Of a stretch of DNA of 64,000 nt, positions 16,985 to 25,798 are shown piece after piece. This stretch comes from Candidatus Krumholzibacteriota bacterium (GTDB lineage: Bacteria > Krumholzibacteriota > Krumholzibacteriia > LZORAL124-64-63), in NCBI GenBank assembly GCA_022711765.1, contig JAKLEB010000001.1, forward strand, positions 1,842,694-1,906,693, read 5' to 3'. Positions within the stretch are counted from its first letter, which is position 1. Each line of letters starts with the position of its first letter. A model generated the notes under the pieces. It made no database searches. It worked only from the letters and a program-made list of their open reading frames with translations, and was not told where the DNA came from. Both the position numbers and the translations under genes were made by a program.

Positions 16985-18439
16985 TCACGACTGCCCCGGC
17001 CGGGGGGGCGTGGGATTCTCCACCCCGTCGCGGATCTGTTCGAGCATCTGCCGGCCGTTGCCGTTCTCCGGGTTCAGCTCGAGCGAACGCTCGTAGCTGG
17101 CGATCGCGCCCGCGCGGTCGCCGGCCCTGAGCAGGCCTTCCGCCAGGCTGTCGTGGGCGTTCCAGGACTCCGGGAAGAGATCGGCGTTGAGCCGGAAGAC
17201 CTCGACCGCCTTCGGGAACTCGCGGATCTCGATCAGCCAGTAGCCCATCATGTTGAGCGATGGCTCGTCGTAGTAGTAGGTCGGCGACTTCGCCCGCACG
17301 CGGGCGATCACGTCCCTGAACGCGGCCTCGTCTCGCATCGCCGCGTTCAGAGCGTCGGACGCGTACTGTTGCCCAGTCACCACGCTCCACATCTCGCGGA
17401 TGGTGCCGCGGTTGAGATTCGGGTCGCAGCCCGGGCTGCCCACCAGCTCGGGGAAGCGCGTCGGCAGCGCGTACTCCTGCTGGACCTGGTCCACGGTCGC
17501 CCCCGCGGCGGCCATCCGCTGGACGCCCTCCCAGAGCGCCTCGATGTACCTGACCCGCGCCTCGAAGCCTGCCCAGGTCAGCTCACCGTTCCAGTGGCCG
17601 GGCAGCAGCGTCTCGACGTCGGCCTTCCTGGCGAGCAGCAGGTTCCAGTTCTCGAGCAGGAGCGGGAAGTCGTGGCGGACTCCCGGGTGGGCGGCGAAGG
17701 CGCCGAGGCAGCCGGGCGTATCGGTCAGCCAGACGTCGGCCATGGTGTCCCCGGTCAGCAGCAACTCGTGCTTCGGCACGAGGATGGCGATGTCGCTGGA
17801 GGTGTGCATGCCGCCGATGTAGAACAGCTCGAGCCTCGTGTCGCCCACCTCGAGGTCGAGGCGGTCGTTGAACGTCCGTGTCGGCGGCGCCACCACGGGC
17901 GCGTCCGCCAGCCATTCGGCGTGCATCCGCTGGATGACGAGCTCCTCGCGCAGGCGAGGCAGCTCGGGAGCGTCCGCGGCGAGCCCGGCGATCTGCGTCT
18001 CCAGCTCGCCGACCGCCCGCCTGCTCCACTCCAAGCGGCGCGGGACATCCTCGGCCTGCCGCGCCATGGCCGCCGCGACCAGCTCGTGGCCGACGATCTC
18101 GCAGTCGGCGTAGACCCCATTGCCGCCGGTGTGATCGCCGTGCTCGTGGGTGTTGATGAGCATGACGAAGTCGTCCCGGCCCAGTTCCCGGGCGATGACC
18201 CGGCGCAGCTTGGGGTCGGTTTTCGGCTCGCCGGTGGTGTCGACGACGATGACCCCCGCGGACGTGGGGATCGCCACCGTGGCGGTCGAGGAGATGTGGT
18301 CGCCCACCCAGACCCGGATCGCCCCCGAATCGAACCGGTGCACGTGTACAGGCAGCCCCTCGATCGTCTCGCCGGAGGCGTCCGCGGCCCCCAGGAGCAG
18401 CAACGACAACGCGCACGGAACCACCAATGTCGTCATCAT
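16985..18439 (-). CDS. Secreted metallo-beta-lactamase-fold hydrolase with C-terminal TPR
   Basis: 484 residues from ATG 18439, with AAGGAG 8 nt upstream; tandem ATG at 18436. A signal peptide of about 24 residues leads into an MBL fold: NTHEHGDHTGG (the HxHxDH metal site) near residue 105, LLTGDTMADVWL, and a later LLPGHWNG. The last ~90 residues contain tetratricopeptide-like helices (AVEVFRLNADLFPESWNAHDSLAEGLLRAG in two repeats). The MBL-TPR arrangement recalls periplasmic alkyl-sulfatase-like enzymes, but the substrate is not identifiable. It stands as a single-gene unit, separated by 240-260 bp from its neighbours. Confidence 0.87.
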   Translation of the reverse strand: MMTTLVVPCALSLLLLGAADASGETIEGLPVHVHRFDSGAIRVWVGDHISSTATVAIPTSAGVIVVDTTGEPKTDPKLRRVIARELGRDDFVMLINTHEHGDHTGGNGVYADCEIVGHELVAAAMARQAEDVPRRLEWSRRAVGELETQIAGLAADAPELPRLREELVIQRMHAEWLADAPVVAPPTRTFNDRLDLEVGDTRLELFYIGGMHTSSDIAILVPKHELLLTGDTMADVWLTDTPGCLGAFAAHPGVRHDFPLLLENWNLLLARKADVETLLPGHWNGELTWAGFEARVRYIEALWEGVQRMAAAGATVDQVQQEYALPTRFPELVGSPGCDPNLNRGTIREMWSVVTGQQYASDALNAAMRDEAAFRDVIARVRAKSPTYYYDEPSLNMMGYWLIEIREFPKAVEVFRLNADLFPESWNAHDSLAEGLLRAGDRAGAIASYERSLELNPENGNGRQMLEQIRDGVENPTPPRPGQS

Positions 18440-18677
18440 GAGGTTCACTCCTTGCTTCAGGATCGGAAGCTCGGCTCCGAGCGCGCGCGTGGGGTGGAAA
18501 CGCGGGAGCCCAATATGATCGAATACGATCAATTGGCCCTCCGGGTTGCCTTCAAGTGGGAGCAATCCGTCAGTCTTGCGCCTGCCTGCGGTCGCGGATG
18601 ACGTCCATCGCCGCGCCGTCACCGCTCAGGGCCGGGGCGCGAACGATGGTCCGCGCCCCGGCGATGACGTCGCGATC

Positions 18678-19289
18678 TCAGTGTTGATGCGCGGCCTCAC
18701 CGGCGCCGGCTTCGGCATGGTGCGCCCCGGTCGCCACGATCGCGTCGTGGAGGCCCTCGACGTAGTGCATGTAGGTGACGTACGCCGCGACGTACGCGCG
18801 GCCCGCCTCGACGCTGTCGTCCTTCTCCTTCGCGGCGTTCACGACCCCGGCGAACCGCTCGCGGATGACCATCGCCATGTGGCGGTTGAAGCGATCGACC
18901 AGCTCGTCCGCCGAGCCTGCCGCGAGTGCGTCCTCAGCCATCGTGACGACCGGTCCAGCCGGCTCGTCCTTGATGCCCGTGTACGGCGCGCCTTCGCCCG
19001 CCCGGTGGAGACGGATGAGCGTCTCGAGGAAGTACTGGTCGGCGAGCTCCTTCGCCTCGGGTCCCTGGGACCGGACGGCGAGCGCGTTCGTGAACGCCGC
19101 CGTGATCGCCGCCTCGTCGTCCTTGTGGACCCACTTCAGGACCGGGGTCACGTCGCCGCGCTCCAGGGCCGCCTTGGCTTCCGGAATGATCGGCCCGCTG
19201 GTCGTGTCGCAGTGCGCCAGGGCGGCCGCCGCGAGAAAGGTCGTCATCGCGGCGGCAAACGCCGCCGTCGCTAACCGTCTCGTCCACAT
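18678..19289 (-). CDS. Exported DUF6448-like protein
   Basis: 203 residues. A signal peptide ends near ALAHCD. The sequence HCDTTSGPIIPEAKAALERG with VLKWVHKDDEAAI is the hallmark of the DUF6448 family as I recall it. The mature protein is helical. It ends in a His-rich tail (GAHHAEAGAGEAAHQH) that could bind metal. Ribosome site GAGGAG 7 nt before ATG. Function is unknown. Confidence 0.8.
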   Translation of the reverse strand: MWTRRLATAAFAAAMTTFLAAAALAHCDTTSGPIIPEAKAALERGDVTPVLKWVHKDDEAAITAAFTNALAVRSQGPEAKELADQYFLETLIRLHRAGEGAPYTGIKDEPAGPVVTMAEDALAAGSADELVDRFNRHMAMVIRERFAGVVNAAKEKDDSVEAGRAYVAAYVTYMHYVEGLHDAIVATGAHHAEAGAGEAAHQH

Positions 19290-19420
19290 CGCTGACTCCT
19301 CGCATGGGGGTTGCCGGTGAGACCCACGATCCGCTGGAACGCCGTCGATCGCCGAAGATTCCCGCGCATACCGCGGCGCGCGCTCGTCCCGCGACCGACT
19401 CGAGCAGGCGGCGGCGGGCG

Positions 19421-19441
19421 GGCGGCGGCCGCGCCGCCGCC
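19421..19441 (-). terminator. GC-only hairpin downstream of the LVIVD gene 19471-21747
   Basis: GGCGGCGGC, 3-nt loop, GCCGCCGCC: a perfect 9-bp stem starting about 30 bp after the stop codon. There is no U-tract, so intrinsic termination is uncertain. The local triplet repetition may also simply be compositional. Confidence 0.3.
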
Positions 19442-19470
19442 GCCGCGCCGCCCCGTTCCTGCGGCCAGGC

Positions 19471-21747
19471 TCAGCGCAGCAGGGTGAGCTTGACCTGCGC
19501 CGTCCCCGCTTCCCCGCGCACCCGAGCGAGATAGACGCCCGTGGCGCAGCCGCGACCCGCCTGGTCGCGACCGTCCCAGGTCACCGCGTGGCGACCGGCC
19601 GCAAAGGTCCCCTCGGCGAGCGTCCGCACCCGGCGACCGCCCAGGTCGAAGAGGTCGAGCCGCGCCGTCTGGGCCCGCGCGAGGGTGAAGGTCACCGTGG
19701 TGCGCGGGTTGAAGGGGTTGGGCGCGGCGGCGACCGAGACTGTGAGTCCGGGCGGCACATCCGGTACGCCAACCCCGAGAGCGCAGTGCGCCGCCATCGC
19801 GATGCCCAGATTCAGGCTCGTTCCGAGCAACCCGAAGTCGCTGGATTCGCCCCACACCCCGTACAGGCCGTCCACCGGCGGGCCGCTGTAGCCGAGGTCC
19901 AGGACCTGCGTCCCGACCCCGGTCACGAGCGCCATCCGCGCGCCGAGTTGCCCCTGGGCAGCGTAGACGTACCCGCCGTTGGCGACGAGGCTCGTGACGG
20001 GCAGCTCCGTGTCCAGCAGGTGCAGGACGTCGCCGTGGTCCTTGTCGGGGTAGACGATCTCGAAGTAGTCGATCGCCTCGACCGCGTCGTCGGTGCCCAC
20101 CAGGATCAGCTCGGCGTCCACGGCCAGCGCGCGCACCGGCCCGTCGACCTGGAAGGTCTCGAGGTCCATGCCCATGCCCCAGAAGTACGCGTCCACGCGA
20201 CCGCTCGCGTTGCCCGCGATCAGGGTCGAGCCGAACGGGGAGTAGAGGCAGGTCGGCTGCGCCTCGAGCGGGTGGGCGCTCGCCACGTACGGCGCCGCCG
20301 TGTTCGAGCAATTGATCCGGAACAGTGTGTCGGCGGTGGCGACGAACGCCCAGACGCCCGACGCCGCGAACTCGCCGCTCGCGGGCAACGCGGTGCGCAA
20401 CGCGGACCCCTCGATCGGGCTGACCCAGATGGTCCCATCGGTCCAGCGGAAGTACACGCGATCGTCGCCGGGGCCGAAGCCCTCCGCCACGACGAGCGGC
20501 TCGGGCGTCTCTAGGTAGTGCGTCGTGCTCTGCACGTAGAATATCGTAACCGCGGAGTCGTCGGCGAGGTCGTAGGCCTGCAGGGAGGCCGCCCAGCCCT
20601 GATAGCCGCTGAATCCCCAGTGGTAGCTGAGGCCCTCGACCACGTACCGGTCCCCGCCGGCGTGGCGCGTGAAGCCGCCGTAGATCAACTCCCGGCGGAA
20701 CCAGCGTCTCGGCGCGAGCGTCCGCGGGTTGGCCACGGCGTACAGCCGGAAGCCGCCCGCCGTGACGGCCGCCGCGGCGCGAAGGCCGGTCGCAAGCGCG
20801 GTGACCGTCTGCGTGCGGCTGAGCGTCCCCTCGATGGCGGGCGGCGTCCCGCCCTCCAGCCGGACCGCCACGAGGCTGGCGCCGTTCCACACCAGGCCCA
20901 GCGGACCGCAGGCGCAGAGCGCCGGATAGTCGGAGGCCGGCAGGAGCGTCAGGCCGCCCAGGACGGGCAGCGCGGGATCGGCGATCGAGCACGCGCGCAG
21001 GCGCCGTTCCGGGAACGGTTCCAGGCCCCCCCCCGTGTCGATCCACCGCACGTATTCCTCCTCGATCAGCAGGGACTCGCCGACCACGGCCACGTCGTAC
21101 CATTGGCTGTCCGACGGCGGCGCGAGCGCGTGCGTGGGCTCCGGCGTGTCGTCGCCCGCGTCGAGCGTGACGAGCCCGAGATACTGGCCGACCACGTAGG
21201 CGTTCGTCGGCGTCAGGGCGACGCCGGCCACGGTCTGCGCGAGCGTCGTCGTCCAGACGACCGCGGGCGCGGCGCCGGCCGAGAGCTGCAGCAGGTACAG
21301 CGTGCGATCGCCGGTGACGGCGGCAAGGCGGTCGCCGGCCATGGCGACCAGGCGGACCGGCGTCGGCAACGGATCGCCGACCGGCGCCGCGACGGGCGCG
21401 GCGGGGTCCGCGAGGTCGAGCACGTAAACCGTGCCGTCCGTCAGCACGACCGCCGCGAGATCGCCGGCCGCGGTCACCCTCGCGATCGTGCCTTCCGACG
21501 GCTGCCAGACGGCGAGCAGTGCCGGCGCCGCGGGGTCGGACGCGTCGTGGATCTCGACATGGTCGGCGCTCGCGAGGAGCGCGAGGTCGCCGGTCATGGC
21601 CGCGTCGCAGGCGGACACGTCGGCGAGGTACGCGCCCTCGGCGAACGTCGCCTCGGGCAGGGTCCGGCAGTCGAACACGAGAGCGTGGGCGGTGACGGCG
21701 AGCGCGACGAGCGCGGTCGCCATCGCGACGAGGCGAAACTGGCTCAT
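19471..21747 (-). CDS. Secreted LVIVD-repeat beta-propeller protein with FlgD Ig-like tail
   Basis: 758 residues from ATG 21747, with AAGGGGG upstream; an upstream Met (21819) is rejected because it lies outside the signal peptide. The signal peptide (VAMATALVALAVTAHA) is followed by propeller repeats of the type D-x-A-x-PA-x-L plus GDLAAVVLTDGTVYVLDL. The last ~90 residues carry NPFNPRTTVTFTLA and GVYLARVRG, the FlgD-like secretion or anchoring domain. One of four such paralogues between here and 33030. An extended -10 (TGGTATCAT) sits at 21789-21797 on the same strand. Role unknown; probably a surface protein. Confidence 0.85.
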   Translation of the reverse strand: MSQFRLVAMATALVALAVTAHALVFDCRTLPEATFAEGAYLADVSACDAAMTGDLALLASADHVEIHDASDPAAPALLAVWQPSEGTIARVTAAGDLAAVVLTDGTVYVLDLADPAAPVAAPVGDPLPTPVRLVAMAGDRLAAVTGDRTLYLLQLSAGAAPAVVWTTTLAQTVAGVALTPTNAYVVGQYLGLVTLDAGDDTPEPTHALAPPSDSQWYDVAVVGESLLIEEEYVRWIDTGGGLEPFPERRLRACSIADPALPVLGGLTLLPASDYPALCACGPLGLVWNGASLVAVRLEGGTPPAIEGTLSRTQTVTALATGLRAAAAVTAGGFRLYAVANPRTLAPRRWFRRELIYGGFTRHAGGDRYVVEGLSYHWGFSGYQGWAASLQAYDLADDSAVTIFYVQSTTHYLETPEPLVVAEGFGPGDDRVYFRWTDGTIWVSPIEGSALRTALPASGEFAASGVWAFVATADTLFRINCSNTAAPYVASAHPLEAQPTCLYSPFGSTLIAGNASGRVDAYFWGMGMDLETFQVDGPVRALAVDAELILVGTDDAVEAIDYFEIVYPDKDHGDVLHLLDTELPVTSLVANGGYVYAAQGQLGARMALVTGVGTQVLDLGYSGPPVDGLYGVWGESSDFGLLGTSLNLGIAMAAHCALGVGVPDVPPGLTVSVAAAPNPFNPRTTVTFTLARAQTARLDLFDLGGRRVRTLAEGTFAAGRHAVTWDGRDQAGRGCATGVYLARVRGEAGTAQVKLTLLR

Positions 21748-21788
21748 GATAGTCCCCCTTCGCGGATGCGATTCGATCCGGCCGGTCA

Positions 21789-21797
21789 ATGATACCA
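21789..21797 (-). promoter_or_regulatory. Extended -10 element for gene 19471-21747
   Basis: On the minus strand the sequence reads TGGTATCAT: a TGn extension and TATCAT (five of six). Initiation would fall near 21782, giving a leader of about 35 nt. No good -35 was found, which is usual for extended -10 promoters. Confidence 0.45.
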
Positions 21798-21863
21798 TGC
21801 GCGGCGGGGCGCCGTCCAACTGCCGGTCGACGAGACATCCTGTCGCGCGCGCCGGACGTTTCG

Positions 21864-21872
21864 TGGTATGAT
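21864..21872 (+). promoter_or_regulatory. Extended -10 element for gene 21982-24156
   Basis: TGGTATGAT: a TGn extension and TATGAT (five of six). It is part of a 12-mer GTGGTATGATCG that recurs exactly on the minus strand upstream of the beta-helix gene at 24194-25495. The leader to ATG 21982 would be about 103 nt. Confidence 0.45.
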
Positions 21873-21981
21873 CGGACGGGGATGATCCGCGACCCGCGGC
21901 CAGACGTCACCCGCTGCGCACCCTCGGCCTCTTCACCAGCGCGACCGGCGGCGCGGATGACTCGAACCGGGAGGGTCCATC

Positions 21982-24156
21982 ATGACCGCGACGCGCCTCG
22001 CCCGCGCGATCCAAGGCGTCCTGTTCCTCGTCGTCCTCGGCCCGCTCGCCGCCACGGGCGCGCTGGCTGACGACATCTCCGTCCTCGGCTACTGGGAGGT
22101 GGGCAGCTGCCTCGGTCTGGACATCGCGGGCCTGCAAGCCTTCCACGCCAACGGCTCACACCTCGAGATCGTCGACGTCGCGAACCTCTGCGCGCCGGCG
22201 CCGCTCGGCCGCATCCAGCTGCCGTCCAGCGTCGACGACGTGGTGGTCGCCGACGGGATCGCCTACGTCGCCAACGGCTGGTGGGGCCTCGCGATCGTCG
22301 ACGTCCACGACCCCGCGGCGCCCGTCTTGCTCGGCTCGCTGGACGTCGGCACCAAGGCCGCGGCCGTGGCCGTGTACGCCGGCTTCGCCTACCTCGTCGA
22401 CACCTACGAGGGTCTGTTCGTCATCGACGTGCGCGACCCCGCCGCGCCCGCGCAGGTCCTGCTGCTCGACCCGGCGGAGTTCCCGCAGGACATCGCGATC
22501 GCCGGCGGCCGCGCCTTCCTCGCGACCTGGAACGGGATCTTCATCTACGACCTCGCGAATCCCGGCGCGCCGGCGCAGCAGACGTTCATCCCCGAGGGCG
22601 CCTACTACGGCTACGAGGGGATCGCCGTGCGCGACCAGATCCTCTACGCGGCCTCCCGGCAGGGCGGCCTGCGCGTGTGGGACGTGTCGAACCCCTATCT
22701 GCCGGTGTTCCGCGACGACCAGAACGTCGGCGACGAGGCGCTCGACGTCGACCTACACGGCGACTACGCGGTGGTGTCCTGCCGGCACACGGGGCTCAAG
22801 GTGATCAACGTGGCCAAGCCGGACAACCTCGCCATCGTGGGCGAACTCGATCCGCCGGGCGCCTCCTACGAGGTCCTCTGCCGCGGCGGCCTCGCCTACG
22901 TGGCAGCGGCCAGCGAGGGCGTGCAGATCGTCTCGCTCGCGGACCCCGCGCAGCCCCAGGTCGTGGGCGCGTGCCCGGTGGGCGGCACCGGCGTCGGCCT
23001 GCAGGTCCGCGGCGACCTCGCCTACGTGGCCGAGTACAACGGCGGGTTGCGCGTCCTCGACGTGAGCGATCCGACCGCCCCGACCCCCCTCGGCTATCTC
23101 GCGCTCGACGCGGACGCCCGCGGGATCGCCCTCTGCGGCGACTTCGCCTGCGTGGCCAGCGCCCGCGGCGTGCGGATCTGCGACGTCGCCGATCCCGCCG
23201 AGCCGCGCGCGGTCTCCTTCCACGGCGTCAAGGCGGGCGTCGACGACATCGCGGTCCGCGACCACCTCGTCTGCTGCACGACGGGCGGCGCCGGCGTCGA
23301 GGTGCTGGACGTGAGCGATCCCGCGGCGCCGGTCGTCTTCGGCCGCCTCGACCTGCCGGGCGGCAGCGGTCTCGTGATGGGCGAGCGCTACGCGTACTAC
23401 GCGGTCACCGATTACGACGGCGATCTCGGCGGCCTCTACGTCCTGGATCACACCGTGCCCGGCACGCCCGCGGTCGTCGGCCGGTACCGGACCTGGAAAG
23501 CGGTCCGGCCCGCGATCGACGGCGACCTCGTCTTCTACTGGGGACGCGGTACGGCCAGCGAGAGCGGCCTCGTGGTGCTCGACGTGTCCGACCCCGCGGA
23601 GCCGCGCGAGGTCGGATTCCTCGCGATGTACGCGATGCCGTTCTCGATCACGGCGGGCGACGGCCACGTGTACCTGTACCAGGCCTTCCCGGAGCGGCTG
23701 CTCGCCGTCGACGTCGCCGACCCGACAGCGCCTCGCATCGTCGCCGAGTTCTCGCGCCCGGGCTGGGCGGCCCACTGCCTGCAGGCGGCCGGTGGACTCC
23801 TCTACGCCAACGGCGTCTGGGTGCTGCGCCACGCGCACGCGACGGGCGTCGAAGGGACGCCGTCCGCGACGCCGCCGGCCGAGGTCCGCCTCGAGCAGCC
23901 CTGGCCCAACCCGTTCAACCCCGCGGTCTCGATCGCCTTCGCGGTCGCGCGCGAGCAGCGCGTCCGCGTCGACGTGTACGCGCTCGACGGCCGGCGCGTG
24001 GCCGAGCTGTGCGACCGCGTGGTCGCGCCCGGCCGCCACACGCTGACCTGGGACGGCGCCGACGCGCGGGGACGCGCGCAGGCGTCGGGGATCTACCTGG
24101 TGACCGTCGAAGCGGCGGGGACGCGGGTGAGCCGGAAGGTCGTGCTGAACCGGTGA
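21982..24156 (+). CDS. Secreted LVIVD-repeat beta-propeller protein with FlgD Ig-like tail
   Basis: 724 residues, ATG 21982 with GGGAGGG 6 nt upstream. Signal peptide about 25 residues. At least twelve LVIVD-type repeats of the form GDLAYVAEYNGGLRVLDVSD followed by PTAP-x-x-LG span residues 40-610, the pattern expected for two stacked propellers. The C-terminus (PWPNPFNPAVSIAFAV, then DARGRAQASGIYLVTV) is the FlgD/Ig-like tail. It is divergent from its paralogue at 19471-21747, separated by about 235 bp containing both promoters. No catalytic motif is visible; a binding or structural surface role is likely. Confidence 0.87.
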   Translation: MTATRLARAIQGVLFLVVLGPLAATGALADDISVLGYWEVGSCLGLDIAGLQAFHANGSHLEIVDVANLCAPAPLGRIQLPSSVDDVVVADGIAYVANGWWGLAIVDVHDPAAPVLLGSLDVGTKAAAVAVYAGFAYLVDTYEGLFVIDVRDPAAPAQVLLLDPAEFPQDIAIAGGRAFLATWNGIFIYDLANPGAPAQQTFIPEGAYYGYEGIAVRDQILYAASRQGGLRVWDVSNPYLPVFRDDQNVGDEALDVDLHGDYAVVSCRHTGLKVINVAKPDNLAIVGELDPPGASYEVLCRGGLAYVAAASEGVQIVSLADPAQPQVVGACPVGGTGVGLQVRGDLAYVAEYNGGLRVLDVSDPTAPTPLGYLALDADARGIALCGDFACVASARGVRICDVADPAEPRAVSFHGVKAGVDDIAVRDHLVCCTTGGAGVEVLDVSDPAAPVVFGRLDLPGGSGLVMGERYAYYAVTDYDGDLGGLYVLDHTVPGTPAVVGRYRTWKAVRPAIDGDLVFYWGRGTASESGLVVLDVSDPAEPREVGFLAMYAMPFSITAGDGHVYLYQAFPERLLAVDVADPTAPRIVAEFSRPGWAAHCLQAAGGLLYANGVWVLRHAHATGVEGTPSATPPAEVRLEQPWPNPFNPAVSIAFAVAREQRVRVDVYALDGRRVAELCDRVVAPGRHTLTWDGADARGRAQASGIYLVTVEAAGTRVSRKVVLNR

Positions 24157-24158
24157 GC

Positions 24159-24184
24159 CGGGTCGCGGCGCGGTCACGGACCCG
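24159..24184. terminator. Possible bidirectional hairpin between convergent genes
   Basis: CGGGTC, 14-nt loop, GACCCG in the 37-bp gap between the convergent genes ending at 24156 and 24194. The stem is only 6 bp and no U-tract follows, so this is weak. Confidence 0.25.
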
Positions 24185-24193
24185 TCGCCGCTC

Positions 24194-25495
24194 TCACCGA
24201 AGCAGGACCAGGCGACGCCCGTAGCGCTCGCCGGCGAACTCGAGGGCCGCCACGTACGTTCCCGACGGCAGCGCCCGCCCGGTTCGATCCCGCCCACGCC
24301 AGATCACCTCGTGAGCGCCCGCGAGCTGCGGCCCGTCGACCAGCTCCGCCACCAGGGCGCCATTCAGGCCGAAGATCGCCAGCCGGACCGGGCCCGCCGC
24401 GGGCAACGTGTAGCGCAGCGTCGTCGCCGGGTTGAAGGGATTCGGGACATTGGGCGCCAGCGCGGCGGTCGTGGCGGCGGTCGTCGCGACCGGCACCGGC
24501 CAGGAGCAGCCCACAGGCCAGGCCCCGATCTGACCGCAGCCGCCGCTGTGCGCGGGCGCGCACGGCGAGCCATCCAGGATGGTGAAGTCGCGCGCCGGCG
24601 CGTCGCAGAAGTGCGGATCGGCGCAGATGTTGCCGTCCTGGCCGAGCTGGTCGGCGAACGGGACCGTCCAGTCGCCGTCCGCGTTGCCCCAGATGTCGGT
24701 GCAGCTCAGCTGAGCGGTGCAGTAAGGCGCCTCGCCGACGAAGAGGCCGATCCCATCCGTGCAGGCGGCGATGATGCAGCGATCGACGGTCACGTGGGCG
24801 CTGCAGTCGGCCGCCACGTTGCCGCCCCACTGGGCATCGTTGGCGAAGAAGGTGCACTGGACCAGTGCCGTGGCGGCCATTCAGGTCCGGTGCCCGCCGC
24901 CGTAGCCCAGGGCGACGTTGTCCACGAACGTGCAGCGCGCGAAGACAGCCGTCACGTCGAAGGCCACGGTCGTGGCCGCACCGCCGCCGCCCATGGCCTC
25001 GTTGCCCGCGAACCAGCAGTCCTCGACCACGGTCGGACCGCCGGTCTTCAGGCCGCCGCCGTCGCCCGAGGCCCAGTTGTCGACGAACCGGCAGTTCCGC
25101 ACGGTCGGATAACCGAGCAGGCAGGCCATGCCGCCGCCGTCGCCATCGGCGTGGCCACCGGTGACGGTCACGCCCTCGACGATCGAGTCGAGGCCCTCGT
25201 CGTCGAGGAAGATGAACCCGCGGTGGTACGCCTGGTTGGAGCCCTGGCAGTCGATGGTGCAGGCCGCGGGATTGCCGCTCTGCGACCGCACGGTGATGGC
25301 CTTGCCGTGGAACTCGAGGTCGCGGTTGCCAGAGCCGGCGTAGACGCCGTCGAGCAGTTCGACGACGTCGCCGTCCGCGGCCAGGTCGATGGCCTGCTGG
25401 ATAGTGTACGGCCCGGTGGGACCGATGACGATGGTGTCGGCGACCGCCGGCGCGACGAGCGCGGCGGCCAGACACGCGAGAACGGAACGGACCAT
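24194..25495 (-). CDS. Secreted beta-helix/Pmp-like protein with FlgD tail, interrupted by an in-frame TGA
   Basis: Start ATG 25495 with GGGAGGT 6 nt upstream. The same frame runs for 434 codons except for a TGA at 24881-24883 (codon 205). Upstream: signal peptide, then Pmp-like repeats (GGGMACLLGYPTVRNCRFVDN). Downstream the repeat pattern resumes at once (ATALVQCTFFANDAQWGGN) and ends in NVPNPFNPATTLRYTLP with a FlgD-type tail. No frameshift is seen. Either this is a recent nonsense mutation or sequencing error, or the TGA is read as selenocysteine: a hairpin with loop GGTCC (24854-24868) starts 12 nt after it, matching the geometry of the SECIS in the formate dehydrogenase here. Sec in a beta-helix turn would be unprecedented as far as I know. 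An internal start at ATG 24880 lacks a signal peptide. Confidence 0.6.
24854..24868 (-). other. SECIS-like hairpin after in-frame TGA of the beta-helix gene
   Basis: On the minus strand: GCACT, loop GGTCC, AGTGC, a 15-nt near-palindrome. Twelve bases lie between the TGA (24881-24883) and the stem, and 17 between the TGA and the loop; the formate dehydrogenase SECIS in this window has 11 and 18. The stem is short (5 bp, or 6 if the first loop G pairs). Coincidence cannot be excluded. Confidence 0.35.
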
Positions 25496-25798
25496 GGTCG
25501 ACCTCCCGGATCGGGCGAAGGACACGGGCTGTCGGACGGTGCGGCAGCCGGCCGGCCGGGCGCCGCGCCGCGCACGCTCAACCTGGATTCAACCAGGGGA
25601 TAGGACGTTCGATCCAACCATCCCCCGGCCCCCCCCGCCCGCGATCGACACGACGCGATCATACCACATCTCCGCCGCCGATCGCGGCCCCGAACTCGCG
25701 GGGTTCGCGAGGTCGAGTCTGCATCGAGCACGTGCTCGGGGAGCAGCTGGACGGGGCCGACGCGCACATCGAGCGTGCGCCGGCGCCTTCGCTCCGGG
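25496..25798. other. 303-bp gap between two minus-strand genes, with an extended -10
   Basis: No coding signal. An extended -10 (minus strand TGGTATGAT, 25658-25666) is embedded in the 12-mer GTGGTATGATCG that also precedes the gene at 21982. A C-rich tract (25621-25640) follows. The leader to ATG 25495 would be about 155 nt. Confidence 0.45.
25658..25666 (-). promoter_or_regulatory. Extended -10 element for the interrupted beta-helix gene
   Basis: Minus strand TGGTATGAT, five of six in the -10 hexamer with a TGn extension. The flanking 12-mer (25656-25667) is identical to the one at 21863-21874 on the plus strand. Confidence 0.45.
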
